Assembly: GCA_964639885.1 (NCBI GenBank)
Contig: CAZXEH010000007.1
Location: forward strand, 1-64,000
Length of the DNA: 64,000 nt
Reading direction: 5' to 3'
DNA from: JAGNLA01 sp964639885
GTDB lineage: Bacteria > Caldisericota > Caldisericia > JAAYUI01
Below the pieces are notes generated by a model, which had not been told where the DNA came from, searched no databases, and saw nothing but the letters and a program-made list of their open reading frames with translations. The position numbers were made by a program, and so were the translations under genes. Of this stretch, positions 34,335-43,063 are shown in pieces (positions within the stretch are counted from its first letter, which is position 1; each line of letters begins with the position of its first letter).

Positions 34335-35690
34335 ATGGATATATCGGCTCTCATCCTGGCGGCTGGAAACGGCAAACGCATGAAGTCCAAAACCCCGAAA
34401 GTCCTTCATGAAATTCTTGGAAAACCCATGGTTTCCTACGTCATCGATGCAGCAAAAAATGCCGGCGTGGGAGACATAACACTGGTCATCTGCAATGAAG
34501 CCGAGGCGGTAAAAGAAAAGCTGGGAGACAGTTTTTCATATGTCACGCAGGCTGAGGCGAGAGGCACCGGAGATGCAGTATTTTCAGCAAGAAACCATTA
34601 CAAGGGCAGAAAAGGCTGGATGCTGGTCATTTGTGGTGACACTCCGCTGATTAAGCCATCAACAATAAAATCAATGATAGCCCTGGCCGAGGACAAGAAG
34701 CCATCGTGCGTCATACTGACAGCAAAAGTCCCTGATCCAACCGGTTACGGGCGCATCGTACGTGACAACGTTGGAAGCATAAGCGAAATAGTCGAAGAGG
34801 TCGACGCAAAGATCGAAGAGAGAATGATCAGTGAAGTAAATACCGGCGTTTACCTGTTCAATCATGACGACGTATGGAATGCACTGGAAAAAGTCGAACC
34901 TCACAACAACCAGAAAGAATACTATCTCACCGATGTCATCAAAAACCTCTACAGGGAAGGCAAAACCGTCATCTCACAAGCTTGCGAGGATATCTCCGAA
35001 TACCATGGAATAAACAATCGCTGGGATCTCACACAGATTGCCGGACGCCTCCAGGAAGAAATCCTCAGGAAGCATGCCCTCAACGGTGTCACGATCATCG
35101 ACCCATCATCAACATACATTGAAGCCACTGTCAAAATAGCAAACGATGTGACCATCTATCCTTACGTCTATCTCCAGGGCGACATCACAATCGACGAAGA
35201 CTGCAAGATTGGCCCTTTCCTGTTCCTCAAGGGTGAGGACAAGGGCATAAGGATTTCAAAGAATGTTGAAGTTGGGCCATTCGTGAGGATGAGACCGCCG
35301 GTTGATATTGCCGAAAACTCCAAGATTGGCTGTTTCATCGACATGAAAAAGGTCAAAATGGGCAAGGGCTCGAAAGTACCTCATCTCTCCTACGTCGGCG
35401 ACACTGAAATGGGTGATGAGGTGAACATTGGCGCTGGAACCATCACCTGCAACTACGACGGAGTGAATAAGAACAAAACAAAGATTGGCAACAGGGTTTT
35501 CATTGGAAGCGACACAATGCTTATCGCTCCAATCGAAATCGGCGACGATGCCTACACAGGCGCAGGATCTGTGATCAACCGCAGTGTTCCGGAAGGATCA
35601 CTTGGAATCGAGAGATCATCAATGAACATCATTGAAGGCTGGGCAAAAAGGAAAAAACTGAACAACAGCAAGAAGGAGAAACATGGTTAA
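34335..35690 (+). CDS. glmU: Bifunctional GlmU: GlcN-1-P acetyltransferase / GlcNAc-1-P uridyltransferase
   Basis: A 451-residue enzyme making UDP-N-acetylglucosamine for peptidoglycan and other envelope sugars. The N-terminal pyrophosphorylase has LILAAGNGKRMKS, VICGDTPLI and GYGRIVRD. The C-terminal left-handed beta-helix is a run of hexapeptide repeats (about 255-430) with RMRPPVDIAENSKIGCF, VPHLSYVGD and NIGAGTITCNYDGVNK. ATG 34335 is set by AAGGAG (34325-34330), right behind the tRNA CCA. The longer frame through the tRNA is an artefact. It overlaps prs by eight bases. Confidence 0.97.
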   Translation: MDISALILAAGNGKRMKSKTPKVLHEILGKPMVSYVIDAAKNAGVGDITLVICNEAEAVKEKLGDSFSYVTQAEARGTGDAVFSARNHYKGRKGWMLVICGDTPLIKPSTIKSMIALAEDKKPSCVILTAKVPDPTGYGRIVRDNVGSISEIVEEVDAKIEERMISEVNTGVYLFNHDDVWNALEKVEPHNNQKEYYLTDVIKNLYREGKTVISQACEDISEYHGINNRWDLTQIAGRLQEEILRKHALNGVTIIDPSSTYIEATVKIANDVTIYPYVYLQGDITIDEDCKIGPFLFLKGEDKGIRISKNVEVGPFVRMRPPVDIAENSKIGCFIDMKKVKMGKGSKVPHLSYVGDTEMGDEVNIGAGTITCNYDGVNKNKTKIGNRVFIGSDTMLIAPIEIGDDAYTGAGSVINRSVPEGSLGIERSSMNIIEGWAKRKKLNNSKKEKHG

Positions 35691-36642
35691 AATCTTTTCA
35701 GGTTCGTCAAATCCGGAGCTGGCACGCCAGGTCTGCGAGTACGTTGATCAGCCGCTTGCCAAGATGAACATCCTGAATTTTGCAGATGGAGAGATCAAGT
35801 GCTGGCCGGGAGAAAACGTCAGGGGAGCCGACTGCTTCATTATCCAGCCAACAAACCCCCCATCAAACAACATCATGGAACTCCTCATTATGATCGACTC
35901 ACTGAAACGGGCCTCCGCCCTCACCCTCAATGTGATCATCCCTTACTATGGATATGCAAGACAGGACAGGAAGTCCCAGTCAAGAGAGCCGATCACTTCA
36001 AAACTTATCGCCAACCTTCTGACTGTCGCCGGTGCAACACGGGTTCTCAGCATTGACATCCACGCCAGCCAGATTCAGGGTTTCTTTGACATCCCATTTG
36101 ACAATCTCACATCCATGCTCCTTTTCAAGGACTACTTCGAACGCATGGGCATTTCAAATCCAGTTGCATGCTCGGATGTCGGCGGTGTGGCAAGGGCAAA
36201 CCTTTTTGCAACCAGCTTCGGCGGAACCGTTGCCGTTTTTGCAAAAACCCGCCCAAGACCGGACGTTGTGGAAAGCCTCTACTTCATCGGTGATGTTGAC
36301 GGCAAGGACGTTATCTTTGTTGACGACATCATCCAGACCGGTGGAACACTCATCGCAGGTGCAATCGAAGCTAAAAAGGCTGGGGCAAGAAGAATCTTTG
36401 CCTGTGCGACACACGGCCTCCTTGGTGGAAACGCTGTCGAAAAACTTAACAACTCCCCAATCGATGAGATAGTTGTCACCAACACAATCGACATTCCAGC
36501 CGACAAAATTGGTGGGAAGATTAAAGTTCTCTCGGTTGCACCCTTGATTGGAGAGGCAATTATCCGTATAAGAGACCATCGTTCCATATCGGAACTTTTC
36601 AACGTTGCACTGGTTGAAAAAAGAAAAACAAATCCACTATAG
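35683..36642 (+). CDS. prs: Ribose-phosphate pyrophosphokinase
   Basis: A 319-residue PRPP synthase, transferring pyrophosphate from ATP to ribose 5-phosphate for nucleotide, His and Trp synthesis. Seen: FADGEIKCWPGENVRGAD, YYGYARQDRKSQSREPI, SIDIHASQIQGFFD and the PRPP loop VIFVDDIIQTGGT. GGAGAAAC precedes the ATG. The glmU-prs-L25 order is a common conserved cluster in bacteria. Confidence 0.98.
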   Translation: MVKIFSGSSNPELARQVCEYVDQPLAKMNILNFADGEIKCWPGENVRGADCFIIQPTNPPSNNIMELLIMIDSLKRASALTLNVIIPYYGYARQDRKSQSREPITSKLIANLLTVAGATRVLSIDIHASQIQGFFDIPFDNLTSMLLFKDYFERMGISNPVACSDVGGVARANLFATSFGGTVAVFAKTRPRPDVVESLYFIGDVDGKDVIFVDDIIQTGGTLIAGAIEAKKAGARRIFACATHGLLGGNAVEKLNNSPIDEIVVTNTIDIPADKIGGKIKVLSVAPLIGEAIIRIRDHRSISELFNVALVEKRKTNPL

Positions 36643-36653
36643 GAGAGTAGAAA

Positions 36654-37289
36654 ATGCAAAGAGTACAGTTACAGGCTGAAAAGAGGGTCAAGCAGGCAAG
36701 AGGCGACAATGGTAAGCTTCGTGCCTCTGGCAAGGTACCGGCCGTTATCTATGGTCCAGAAGTTGAAGGATCACTGCCGATATCCGTCGATCAAAAGGAA
36801 TTTGTTCTTCTCTCAAGAAAGGGCGTAAATTCGCTCCTGTTCGACCTTATGTTCCAGGGTCACCACTACACTGCATTGGTAAAGGAACTCCAGCTCCACA
36901 CGCTCACAAAGAAGGTTCAGCATATCGATTTCTACAGCGTCAACCTTAGCAAGCCGATTATCGTTGAGATTCCGGTCAAAATCACTGGCGACTGCAAGGG
37001 CGTAAAGGCCGGTGGAGTTCTCGAGCAGAGGATTCACAAGGCAAAGGTTAAGGCCGTTCCGGAAAAGATTCCAAACGATGTGGTTATTGATGTAACAGAA
37101 TTCGGTCTTGGCACAATCCTTCACGTTAAGGACATCCAGCTTGAAGACGGCGTTGAGTTCATTTCGCACTTTGAAGAAGCAGCCGTCACGGTCAAGGTTC
37201 CAAGGGCTGCCAAGGAAGAAACGACTGAAGCGACAGCTGCAACAACAACCGCAGCCGCACCTGCAGCACCAGCCACACCAGCGAAATAA
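36654..37289 (+). CDS. rplY: 50S ribosomal protein L25/Ctc
   Basis: A 211-residue long-form L25 (CTC/TL5 family) that binds 5S rRNA. The N-terminal L25 domain (about 1-95) has GKVPAVIYGP and HYTALVKELQLHTLTKKVQHIDFYSV. The C-terminal TL5 domain follows (VEIPVKITGDCKGVKAGGVLEQ, then IPNDVVIDVTEFGLG). A tail of Ala, Thr and Pro ends the protein. GGAGAGTAGAAA precedes the ATG. Confidence 0.96.
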   Translation: MQRVQLQAEKRVKQARGDNGKLRASGKVPAVIYGPEVEGSLPISVDQKEFVLLSRKGVNSLLFDLMFQGHHYTALVKELQLHTLTKKVQHIDFYSVNLSKPIIVEIPVKITGDCKGVKAGGVLEQRIHKAKVKAVPEKIPNDVVIDVTEFGLGTILHVKDIQLEDGVEFISHFEEAAVTVKVPRAAKEETTEATAATTTAAAPAAPATPAK

Positions 37290-37724
37290 ATGGAATTCAG
37301 GTTATCCGGAGACCAGCTGGCGATCAGACTTGATCCAGGCGACGATCTTCTGCCGTCAATCGGTAAAGCAGTCGTTGAGTCAGGTCTTGGTTCAGGCTTC
37401 ATAGTTTCGTGCATAGGAGCCCTTTCAAAAGCCAGGCTGACATCCATGCTCTCGACCATGAACGGAATGTTTTACGCACCAATGAGAGAACTCTCCGGCG
37501 CACTCGAAATGGTCATGGCTTCCGGAAACGTTGAGCCAAAGGTTGATGGTGGAGTGAAGGTTCATCTTCACGGGCTGCTTGATGTCGAATTCAAGGAGCT
37601 TGTTGGCGGACACTTCGATGACACGGGTAACATTATCGGCATTACCGCCGAAATCCTGGTTCAAAAGTTTCCAGGGCTCTCAAGAACTTCTGCTGGCACT
37701 GGTCCGGCAAAACTGAATCTGTAA
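37290..37724 (+). CDS. PPC/DUF296 domain protein
   Basis: A 144-residue protein of the plant-and-prokaryote-conserved (PPC, DUF296) family. It starts on the base after the L25 stop. The fold markers are FRLSGDQLAIRLDPGDDLLPSI, GFIVSCIGALSKARLT, KVHLHGLLDVEFKELVGGHFDD and a final ITAEILV. The conserved His and GGH residues may bind a metal. In bacteria these are often annotated as DNA-binding, but there is no AT-hook here and the role is unknown. Confidence 0.85.
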   Translation: MEFRLSGDQLAIRLDPGDDLLPSIGKAVVESGLGSGFIVSCIGALSKARLTSMLSTMNGMFYAPMRELSGALEMVMASGNVEPKVDGGVKVHLHGLLDVEFKELVGGHFDDTGNIIGITAEILVQKFPGLSRTSAGTGPAKLNL

Positions 37725-37742
37725 AAACCAAATCTTCAGTCA

Positions 37743-37771
37743 AACCCCCGATCTGAATGATCGGGGGTTTT
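37743..37771 (+). terminator. Rho-independent terminator of the glmU operon
   Basis: A stem of CCCCCGATC with GATCGGGGG around TGAAT, extended by flanking A/T pairs and followed by TTTT. It lies 18 bases after the DUF296 gene stop. Confidence 0.92.
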
Positions 37772-37819
37772 CATTTGAATTCTCCTCATACTTGGCTAAC
37801 AGACGCTGGCTAGTATGTA

Positions 37820-37837
37820 ATTGCATGAAAGTGCAAT
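37820..37837 (+). promoter_or_regulatory. Short hairpin in the leader of the 60-residue protein gene
   Basis: ATTGCA and TGCAAT form a perfect six-base stem around TGAAAG, shortly before the GAAAGGAG ribosome site. A TAGTAT box just upstream (37812-37817) may be its -10 element, though no good -35 is seen. A role in translation control is only a possibility. Confidence 0.35.
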
Positions 37838-37857
37838 CTTGTGAAAGGAGACAAAAA

Positions 37858-38040
37858 ATGAAGAAAAATCTTGAAGAACAGCTCACTCTCGTAAAAACCG
37901 GCATGACTGAAAAGGGCAAAGATCACTCAAATGGTCTGTTTGCCAACCTTTTCAAATCGCAATCACTCAAGGTCAGCGATTCAACTGTCATCAGCGACAG
38001 CCCGGAATACAGAAATCCCGACAAATTCAGGAATCTCTGA
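37858..38040 (+). CDS. Small hydrophilic protein of unknown function
   Basis: A 60-residue protein, MKKNLEEQLTLVKTG to NPDKFRNL. It is charged, Ser/Asp-rich in its second half (VSDSTVISDSPEYRN) and without hydrophobic segments. The ATG follows a strong GAAAGGAG site, which makes it a credible gene despite its size. It stands alone between the glmU operon terminator and rapZ. I recognise no family. Confidence 0.6.
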   Translation: MKKNLEEQLTLVKTGMTEKGKDHSNGLFANLFKSQSLKVSDSTVISDSPEYRNPDKFRNL

Positions 38041-38352
38041 TCAGGCTTGGTCAATTTGTCGTTTCCACAAGACAGATTGACATTAATGAAATCATTCCGA
38101 TCAAACGATCGGTTTAAGATAAATTCAGCACATAAACGCTTTCAATAAAATGATACTGTTTTATTATTTAATAGTATATTTTGCGAACCAACAAACACCT
38201 CATAATGTTTTATTTTGTTTAGTCGTGTTAATGTCTCAAACGAGTTAAGCATCAATTAGACTCGTTAGCAAACCTCAAACTGATCAGTCAAAGATTGTAA
38301 ATACATAAAAATCGTGGCATAAGACTTGCACGGCAAACCCATTTAACATAAA
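38041..38352. other. AT-rich intergenic region, no gene seen
   Basis: It holds a small perfect stem, CCGATC and GATCGG around AAAC (38097-38112), followed by TTTAAGAT. This may end the small gene upstream. The rapZ promoter lies at its right end. No coding frame or RNA fold is evident otherwise. Confidence 0.6.
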
Positions 38353-38354
38353 AT
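38326..38354 (+). promoter_or_regulatory. Promoter of rapZ (leaderless)
   Basis: TTGCAC (38326-38331) and TAAAAT (38349-38354) are 17 bases apart. The -10 box overlaps the ATG at 38353, so that codon cannot be in the message. The expected start near 38361 is four bases before the ATG at 38365. Confidence 0.75.
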
Positions 38355-38364
38355 GAAAGCCTGC

Positions 38365-39240
38365 ATGAAGAGAAGCCTCATTGTGGTCGGAGGGCTGTCG
38401 GGAGCTGGCAAATCCAGAACTCTTGGCGTGTTTGAAGACCTTGGATACTATACGGTTGAGAACCTTCCGATTGAGCTTTTGACGAAGTTCGTTGAGCTTT
38501 CCTCGTCAGATTCTGGAAGAATGCACAACATGGCCATCACGCTCAACCTCAATATCTCGGATTCCACCGATTGGGGCAAGCTTCTTTCAGAGTCAATAGA
38601 GCTTATCAAGAAATCTGGAATCACGGTTGAAGTCCTTTTTCTCGAAGCCAATACTGACACGCTCATCAGACGCTATCAGGAAACAAAGAGAAAACACCCC
38701 CTTCTCGATTCAGGCGGAATATTTGACGCTATCCAGCGAGAGCAGCTCCAGCTCAGGCCGCTTAAAAAAATCGCAACCCAAGTTATCGACACAAGCCTTC
38801 TCTCACCTCATGACCTCAAAATCAGGCTGTCGAAAATCTACTCGATCCGTGGCAGGCTTCACGACAACCTCGCAATAACTCTGATGTCTTTCGGTTACAG
38901 GTACGGCGTCCCAACCGAGGCTGATCTGGTAATGGATATACGCTTCATCAGCAACCCTTATTACGACGACGATCTAAGGGATTTCGACGGCACAAACGAA
39001 AACGTGAGAAACTTTGTTCTCTCGGACGAATCCGCCCAGCAGTTCCTCGATGAGTTCATAAAACTCCTCACTTTCCTGCTCCCGCAATACCTCGCAAGGG
39101 AAGGAAAGAGCCATCTTACGGTCGCTTTTGGCTGCACAGGCGGAAAACACAGGTCGGTTGTCATCACAAACGAAATGGGCAAGCGACTGTCCGGACTTGG
39201 CTACGACGTAAACATCGTTCACAGGGACAAGGATAAATGA
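38365..39240 (+). CDS. rapZ: RapZ-family P-loop nucleotide-binding protein
   Basis: A 291-residue RapZ/YvcJ. In E. coli it is the adaptor that steers RNase E to the GlmZ small RNA and so controls amino-sugar supply; elsewhere it is a GTPase or UDP-GlcNAc-linked regulator. Walker A is GGLSGAGKS, then TVENLPIELL and the C-terminal VAFGCTGGKHRSVVITNEMGKRL. I moved the start to ATG 38365 (MKRSLIVVGG) because the -10 box covers the earlier ATG at 38353. It overlaps yvcK by four bases. glmU, its metabolic relative, lies 2.7 kb upstream. Confidence 0.93.
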   Translation: MKRSLIVVGGLSGAGKSRTLGVFEDLGYYTVENLPIELLTKFVELSSSDSGRMHNMAITLNLNISDSTDWGKLLSESIELIKKSGITVEVLFLEANTDTLIRRYQETKRKHPLLDSGGIFDAIQREQLQLRPLKKIATQVIDTSLLSPHDLKIRLSKIYSIRGRLHDNLAITLMSFGYRYGVPTEADLVMDIRFISNPYYDDDLRDFDGTNENVRNFVLSDESAQQFLDEFIKLLTFLLPQYLAREGKSHLTVAFGCTGGKHRSVVITNEMGKRLSGLGYDVNIVHRDKDK

Positions 39241-40511
39241 CCACCCGGGAGTTTATATCGTCGATCACCCGTCCCGGGCTGGGCATCAAACGCTGGGTTA
39301 TTGTCATGTTTGCTGGCTCAATAATCATCATTTTTGGAGTGCTGGTCATCGACTGGCTGACAAACGGCAACCAGATAACGGCATGGCTTTCCCAGGCTTT
39401 CAACAGGATTCACGAGAACCCTAACCTGCAGTCATGGCTCCTCCCGGTTATGGGTTGGATGTCGGTTGCTGCTGGCGCCTTGATGATCGGTTACTCGGCC
39501 GTTCAGATGTCGGTGGCCGTCATGAGGTACCTTGCAACCCCACATGTCAAACACAAAACGCCAAACATTTCAAAGGTTGTTGTGTTTGGCGGTGGATCAG
39601 GCATCTATCCGGTGCTTCAGGCGCTGAAAACCTTGAACGTTGAGGTCACAGCCGTTGTCACGGTCGCCGATTCAGGTGGCTCAACCGGCAAGCTGAGGGA
39701 AGAGATGTTCATCCTTGCTCCGGGGGACATCAGGCGTTGCCTGATTGCGCTTTCCGACCAGCCTCTGCTTGACAAGCTCATGAGATACAGGTTCACAGGC
39801 TCCCAATCGCTTGACGGACATAACCTTGGAAACCTTATGATTGCTGCATTGACCATGACCGAAGGCGATTTCACCGAAGCCGTCTACCGAATGTCCAAGA
39901 TGCTCGCCGCAAAAGGCACGGTCATTCCCTTCACCGTCGACAGCGTCTCGATCTGTGCAAAGTATGAAGATGGGACAATTGTTCAGGGAGAAGCTGAAAT
40001 ACCAAAGGCCGGCAAGCCGATCAAGAAAATTTTCTTCAACCCACCTTATGCCAAACCCTACGTCCGTGTACTTGAAGCCGTCGATGAAGCCGATGTGATC
40101 ATTGTTGGCCCCGGAAGCCTTTACACCTCGATCATGCCATGCCTCCTTCTTGCACCTATTGTCGATACGATTGTGCAGTCAGAGGCGAGGAAGATTTACA
40201 TCGCAAACCTCATGACCGAACCTGGAGAGACAATCGGCTACGAGGTAAAACACCACCTTGACGCCATCAAAAGCCACACAGGAGCTGACCTTTTTGACAC
40301 CGTGCTTGTCAATTGCGGAATCATTGACGAAGAGACGTTGACAAAGTACAGGGAAAAGAAGTCTGTGCCTGTGACATGCAGACAGGAAGACGTACCGGCC
40401 ACGGTCGTATGTGAGGATCTGGTCGAGATCGAAAACAATTTTGTAAGACACAGCAGTACAAAACTCGCAAGAGTATTTGCAAAGCTGGTCAGGAGGAGCG
40501 CCAATGCCTGA
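39237..40511 (+). CDS. YvcK/CofD-like family protein (gluconeogenesis factor), membrane-anchored
   Basis: A 424-residue protein. Residues about 20-45 and 65-95 are two hydrophobic segments that would anchor it in the membrane, an extension seen in some but not most YvcK proteins. The YvcK core starts near 108: VVVFGGGSGIYPVLQALK, VTVADSGGSTGKLREE, LAPGDIRRCL, LDGHNLGNLMIAALT and IIVGPGSLYTSIMPCLLL. Known YvcK proteins bind UDP-GlcNAc and link carbon metabolism to cell shape and envelope synthesis. It is translationally coupled to rapZ (ATGA) and to rpoN. Confidence 0.93.
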   Translation: MTTREFISSITRPGLGIKRWVIVMFAGSIIIIFGVLVIDWLTNGNQITAWLSQAFNRIHENPNLQSWLLPVMGWMSVAAGALMIGYSAVQMSVAVMRYLATPHVKHKTPNISKVVVFGGGSGIYPVLQALKTLNVEVTAVVTVADSGGSTGKLREEMFILAPGDIRRCLIALSDQPLLDKLMRYRFTGSQSLDGHNLGNLMIAALTMTEGDFTEAVYRMSKMLAAKGTVIPFTVDSVSICAKYEDGTIVQGEAEIPKAGKPIKKIFFNPPYAKPYVRVLEAVDEADVIIVGPGSLYTSIMPCLLLAPIVDTIVQSEARKIYIANLMTEPGETIGYEVKHHLDAIKSHTGADLFDTVLVNCGIIDEETLTKYREKKSVPVTCRQEDVPATVVCEDLVEIENNFVRHSSTKLARVFAKLVRRSANA

Positions 40512-41847
40512 ACAGAGGATGCGTGCGAATGTAAACGTAAAGCTCAAAAACAACCTCAGAGGTGTTCTAAATCTTCACGAGGCGTTGAGAATCCTTCAGA
40601 TGCCGGCATCAGACCTCAGGGACACGATAAACACATTCCTCTCGTCAAACCCAATGCTTGAACGCGTGGAAAACACTGGCGAGCCAGACATTGAAATCCA
40701 TGACAGGATGGATTACCCCACAAGATCAAGGAATTTCGATGACGCAATCAACGAAGACAACATAAAATCGCACGACAAGTCCATCAGGGAAGTGTTGATG
40801 GAAGAGCCTCAGCTTTCCTTTGATGACCCCTACAAAAACGGAATCAAGGAATTCCTCGTTGGAAACATCGATGACAACGGCTTTTTGCTCTGTGATTGCG
40901 ACGAAGCCGCTCAACACCTTGAAGCAAGCCTTGAGGATGTTGAAGAAGTCCTACATCTGATCCAGGAAGCGGCACCTCCAGGTGTTGGAGCAAGAACTCC
41001 TGAAGAATCCATACTTTTAAGGCTCAGGCGCGACTTTGACGGTGAAGATCTCAGAATTGGCGAGGCAATCGTCAACGAACACTGGCCAAAACTAAAGAAG
41101 AGGCGTTTCAACGAGGTGGCCAATCTTTTGGACTCATCACCCGAAAAAGTCAGCGAGATATGGAACAAAATCTCGCGCTACACCTACACTCCAGGCTCAA
41201 ACTACGCCCCGTCAGCAAACTACATCACACCTGAAATTGCCATAAAACCAGAAGGAAACGATATCATCATCCAGCCTCTCAAAGACGGCATCCCACCAAT
41301 CACAATCAATCAGGAATACGCACAGATGATGAAATCGACAGATGACAACGAAACCCTGTCCTTCCTGCGCGACAAGATGACCGAGGCAAAGTGGCTTCTC
41401 AAGGCAATCGACCAGAGAAAGCGCAACGTTTTGAAAATCGTAACAGAAATTTCCAAAGCTCAGAAGGATTTTTTCACAACCGGAAACCGGTCGCTCAAAC
41501 CGCTGACCCTCAAGGAAGTGGCAGAGCACGTTGGTCTTGTGCCGTCGACAGTATCAAGGGCGATAAACAACAAATACGTCATTACTCCACAGGGCACTTT
41601 CCCGCTCAAGTTTTTCTTCACCGGAGGCTACAGCAATGGAAAGGGTAAAGTCAGCAACGTGGCTGTGAAGGAGATCGTCAGGGAACTGTCAGCCGAAAGT
41701 GTCCACACTGACAAGGAAATTTCAGACCTGATCTCAGAGAAACTTAAAATAAAAGTTTCCCGAAGAGCAGTTGCCCAATACCGAAAAGACCTTGGCATTG
41801 CCTCATCTGTCGAGCGAGGCAAAAACGGACTCAGGGAAGCTGTCTAA
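40504..41847 (+). CDS. rpoN: RNA polymerase sigma-54 factor
   Basis: A 447-residue sigma-54. The C-terminal RpoN box SRRAVAQYRKDL, which reads the -24 element, is intact. The preceding core-binding and helix-turn-helix parts are clear (LTLKEVAEHVGLVPSTVSRAINNKYV, TPQGTFPLKFFF). Region I at the N-terminus is shortened and less Gln-rich than usual. ATG 40504 follows AGGAGG at seven bases and lies within yvcK. Start and sequence fit a three-gene rapZ-yvcK-rpoN operon. No bacterial enhancer-binding protein is encoded in this window. Confidence 0.95.
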   Translation: MPEQRMRANVNVKLKNNLRGVLNLHEALRILQMPASDLRDTINTFLSSNPMLERVENTGEPDIEIHDRMDYPTRSRNFDDAINEDNIKSHDKSIREVLMEEPQLSFDDPYKNGIKEFLVGNIDDNGFLLCDCDEAAQHLEASLEDVEEVLHLIQEAAPPGVGARTPEESILLRLRRDFDGEDLRIGEAIVNEHWPKLKKRRFNEVANLLDSSPEKVSEIWNKISRYTYTPGSNYAPSANYITPEIAIKPEGNDIIIQPLKDGIPPITINQEYAQMMKSTDDNETLSFLRDKMTEAKWLLKAIDQRKRNVLKIVTEISKAQKDFFTTGNRSLKPLTLKEVAEHVGLVPSTVSRAINNKYVITPQGTFPLKFFFTGGYSNGKGKVSNVAVKEIVRELSAESVHTDKEISDLISEKLKIKVSRRAVAQYRKDLGIASSVERGKNGLREAV

Positions 41848-41865
41848 TTCTAATTTTGTCAGCAA

Positions 41866-42819
41866 CTACTCAATCTCAATCGATCCGCTTACCGTTTTGA
41901 TCGAGACTTCGGCGGTTCCGTCACCAACCGTGAAAATGCCTGATTCTGCTTCATCCGGTGTCGTGATTTCACCCGAAGAGGATCGAAGTTTGAATGTTGC
42001 GCTGCAATCGTCGTGAATGCCGACATGAACATCGTCTGAGACAGTCTTTATTGTCATTGAGCCTTTGGTAATCAGGAGCGTGTCGATCTCAACCGTGCCA
42101 GACACATCCTCGATTGACGCGTTTTCGGTTGCAATCTCGCCGATTGCGATTTCCGAGCTTATTGATTTAATCCTCAAACTTCCGCTCACCGAGCTGATCT
42201 CCATGTCGCCGGAAGTGCTTTCGATGTCGCAGTCGCCTGTCTCTTCGATTGACACATCCCCGGAAAGCGTTTGAATGCTTATTTTGTTGGCAGTGCCGAT
42301 GTCTATGTCGCCAGAAATTGTTTTGATCACAAGGTTTTTGCCAGAGTCAACTTCAACATCGGAAGAGATGGCCTCAACCACAAGGTTTTCTGTGCACTCA
42401 GCAACGGTTATATCAGCATCGGAAGTAACGATTTTAAGATCAGCCACAGAGTTGATGTCGATTGATCCCGCTTCACACCTGATGTCAACTGACTTTGCCT
42501 CGTCGCAGTCGAGTTCGATCTCACCACCGCAGTCGATTGCAATGTCGCCCTTCCACGGGTGTTCGAAATTGATTGCACCGACAAGGCATTTGATGCCAAC
42601 TGAAACGGTGTCCGGCGATTTGAGCACAATCTGGTAATCATCCTCGCAAGACTGCGGGGAAATGACCAGGGTTCCGTTTACAGTCGTTGTGATGATCTCT
42701 GACTCGTTGTCGTCCCACTCAAGCTCGACCTCGCTTGACGGCAGGACTTCGAGTGTGATCTCGGCTTCTGAAAAATCAAGCTCAATCCTGTTTGTCGGCT
42801 GGAGCTTCCTTGTCGTCAT
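41866..42819 (-). CDS. DUF4097-like repetitive beta-strand protein
   Basis: A 317-residue very acidic protein of short repeated strands, each about 18-22 residues: for example LVIKTISGDIDIGTA, ISIQTLSGDVSIEET and LRIKSISSEIAIGEI. The repeated [IV]x[ST]xSGD[IV]x[IV] pattern marks the DUF4097 (adhesin-like, beta-helix) family. No signal peptide or membrane segment is visible, so it should be cytoplasmic. Its start lies 38 bases inside the NfeD-like gene, so the pair is co-transcribed. The function is unknown; related proteins often accompany membrane stress genes. Confidence 0.75.
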   Translation of the reverse strand: MTTRKLQPTNRIELDFSEAEITLEVLPSSEVELEWDDNESEIITTTVNGTLVISPQSCEDDYQIVLKSPDTVSVGIKCLVGAINFEHPWKGDIAIDCGGEIELDCDEAKSVDIRCEAGSIDINSVADLKIVTSDADITVAECTENLVVEAISSDVEVDSGKNLVIKTISGDIDIGTANKISIQTLSGDVSIEETGDCDIESTSGDMEISSVSGSLRIKSISSEIAIGEIATENASIEDVSGTVEIDTLLITKGSMTIKTVSDDVHVGIHDDCSATFKLRSSSGEITTPDEAESGIFTVGDGTAEVSIKTVSGSIEIE

Positions 42820-43063
42820 TTTTATCTCCCTTCATTGAAAGCAGGGTTGCCTTTAGGAACTTTTCATCGATGAGCAGAATCAGTCCCGCAAGAACCGCAA
42901 AGAGGATCAGCTGCCATGCGCCCATCACTCCGAAGATTGAGGCAATCATCGTTATGAACGCTGCAACAGAGAGGCACAGCGTGTATGTGTTGAAGTAGAA
43001 AAGCTCGATTAGCCCGCAAATGAGCGTCACTGCCAGCCATGTTTGCCAGGTGAAGATCGCCAT
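42782..43063 (-). CDS. NfeD-like small membrane protein
   Basis: A 93-residue protein with two to three transmembrane helices (about 5-25, 27-46 and 50-66) and a charged cytoplasmic tail (KGDKNDDKEAPADKQD). The pattern resembles the membrane part of NfeD proteins, which support membrane proteases, but the OB-fold tail of full NfeD is missing. GGAGG lies seven bases before ATG 43063. It is the first gene of a pair with the DUF4097-like protein. Confidence 0.6.
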   Translation of the reverse strand: MAIFTWQTWLAVTLICGLIELFYFNTYTLCLSVAAFITMIASIFGVMGAWQLILFAVLAGLILLIDEKFLKATLLSMKGDKNDDKEAPADKQD

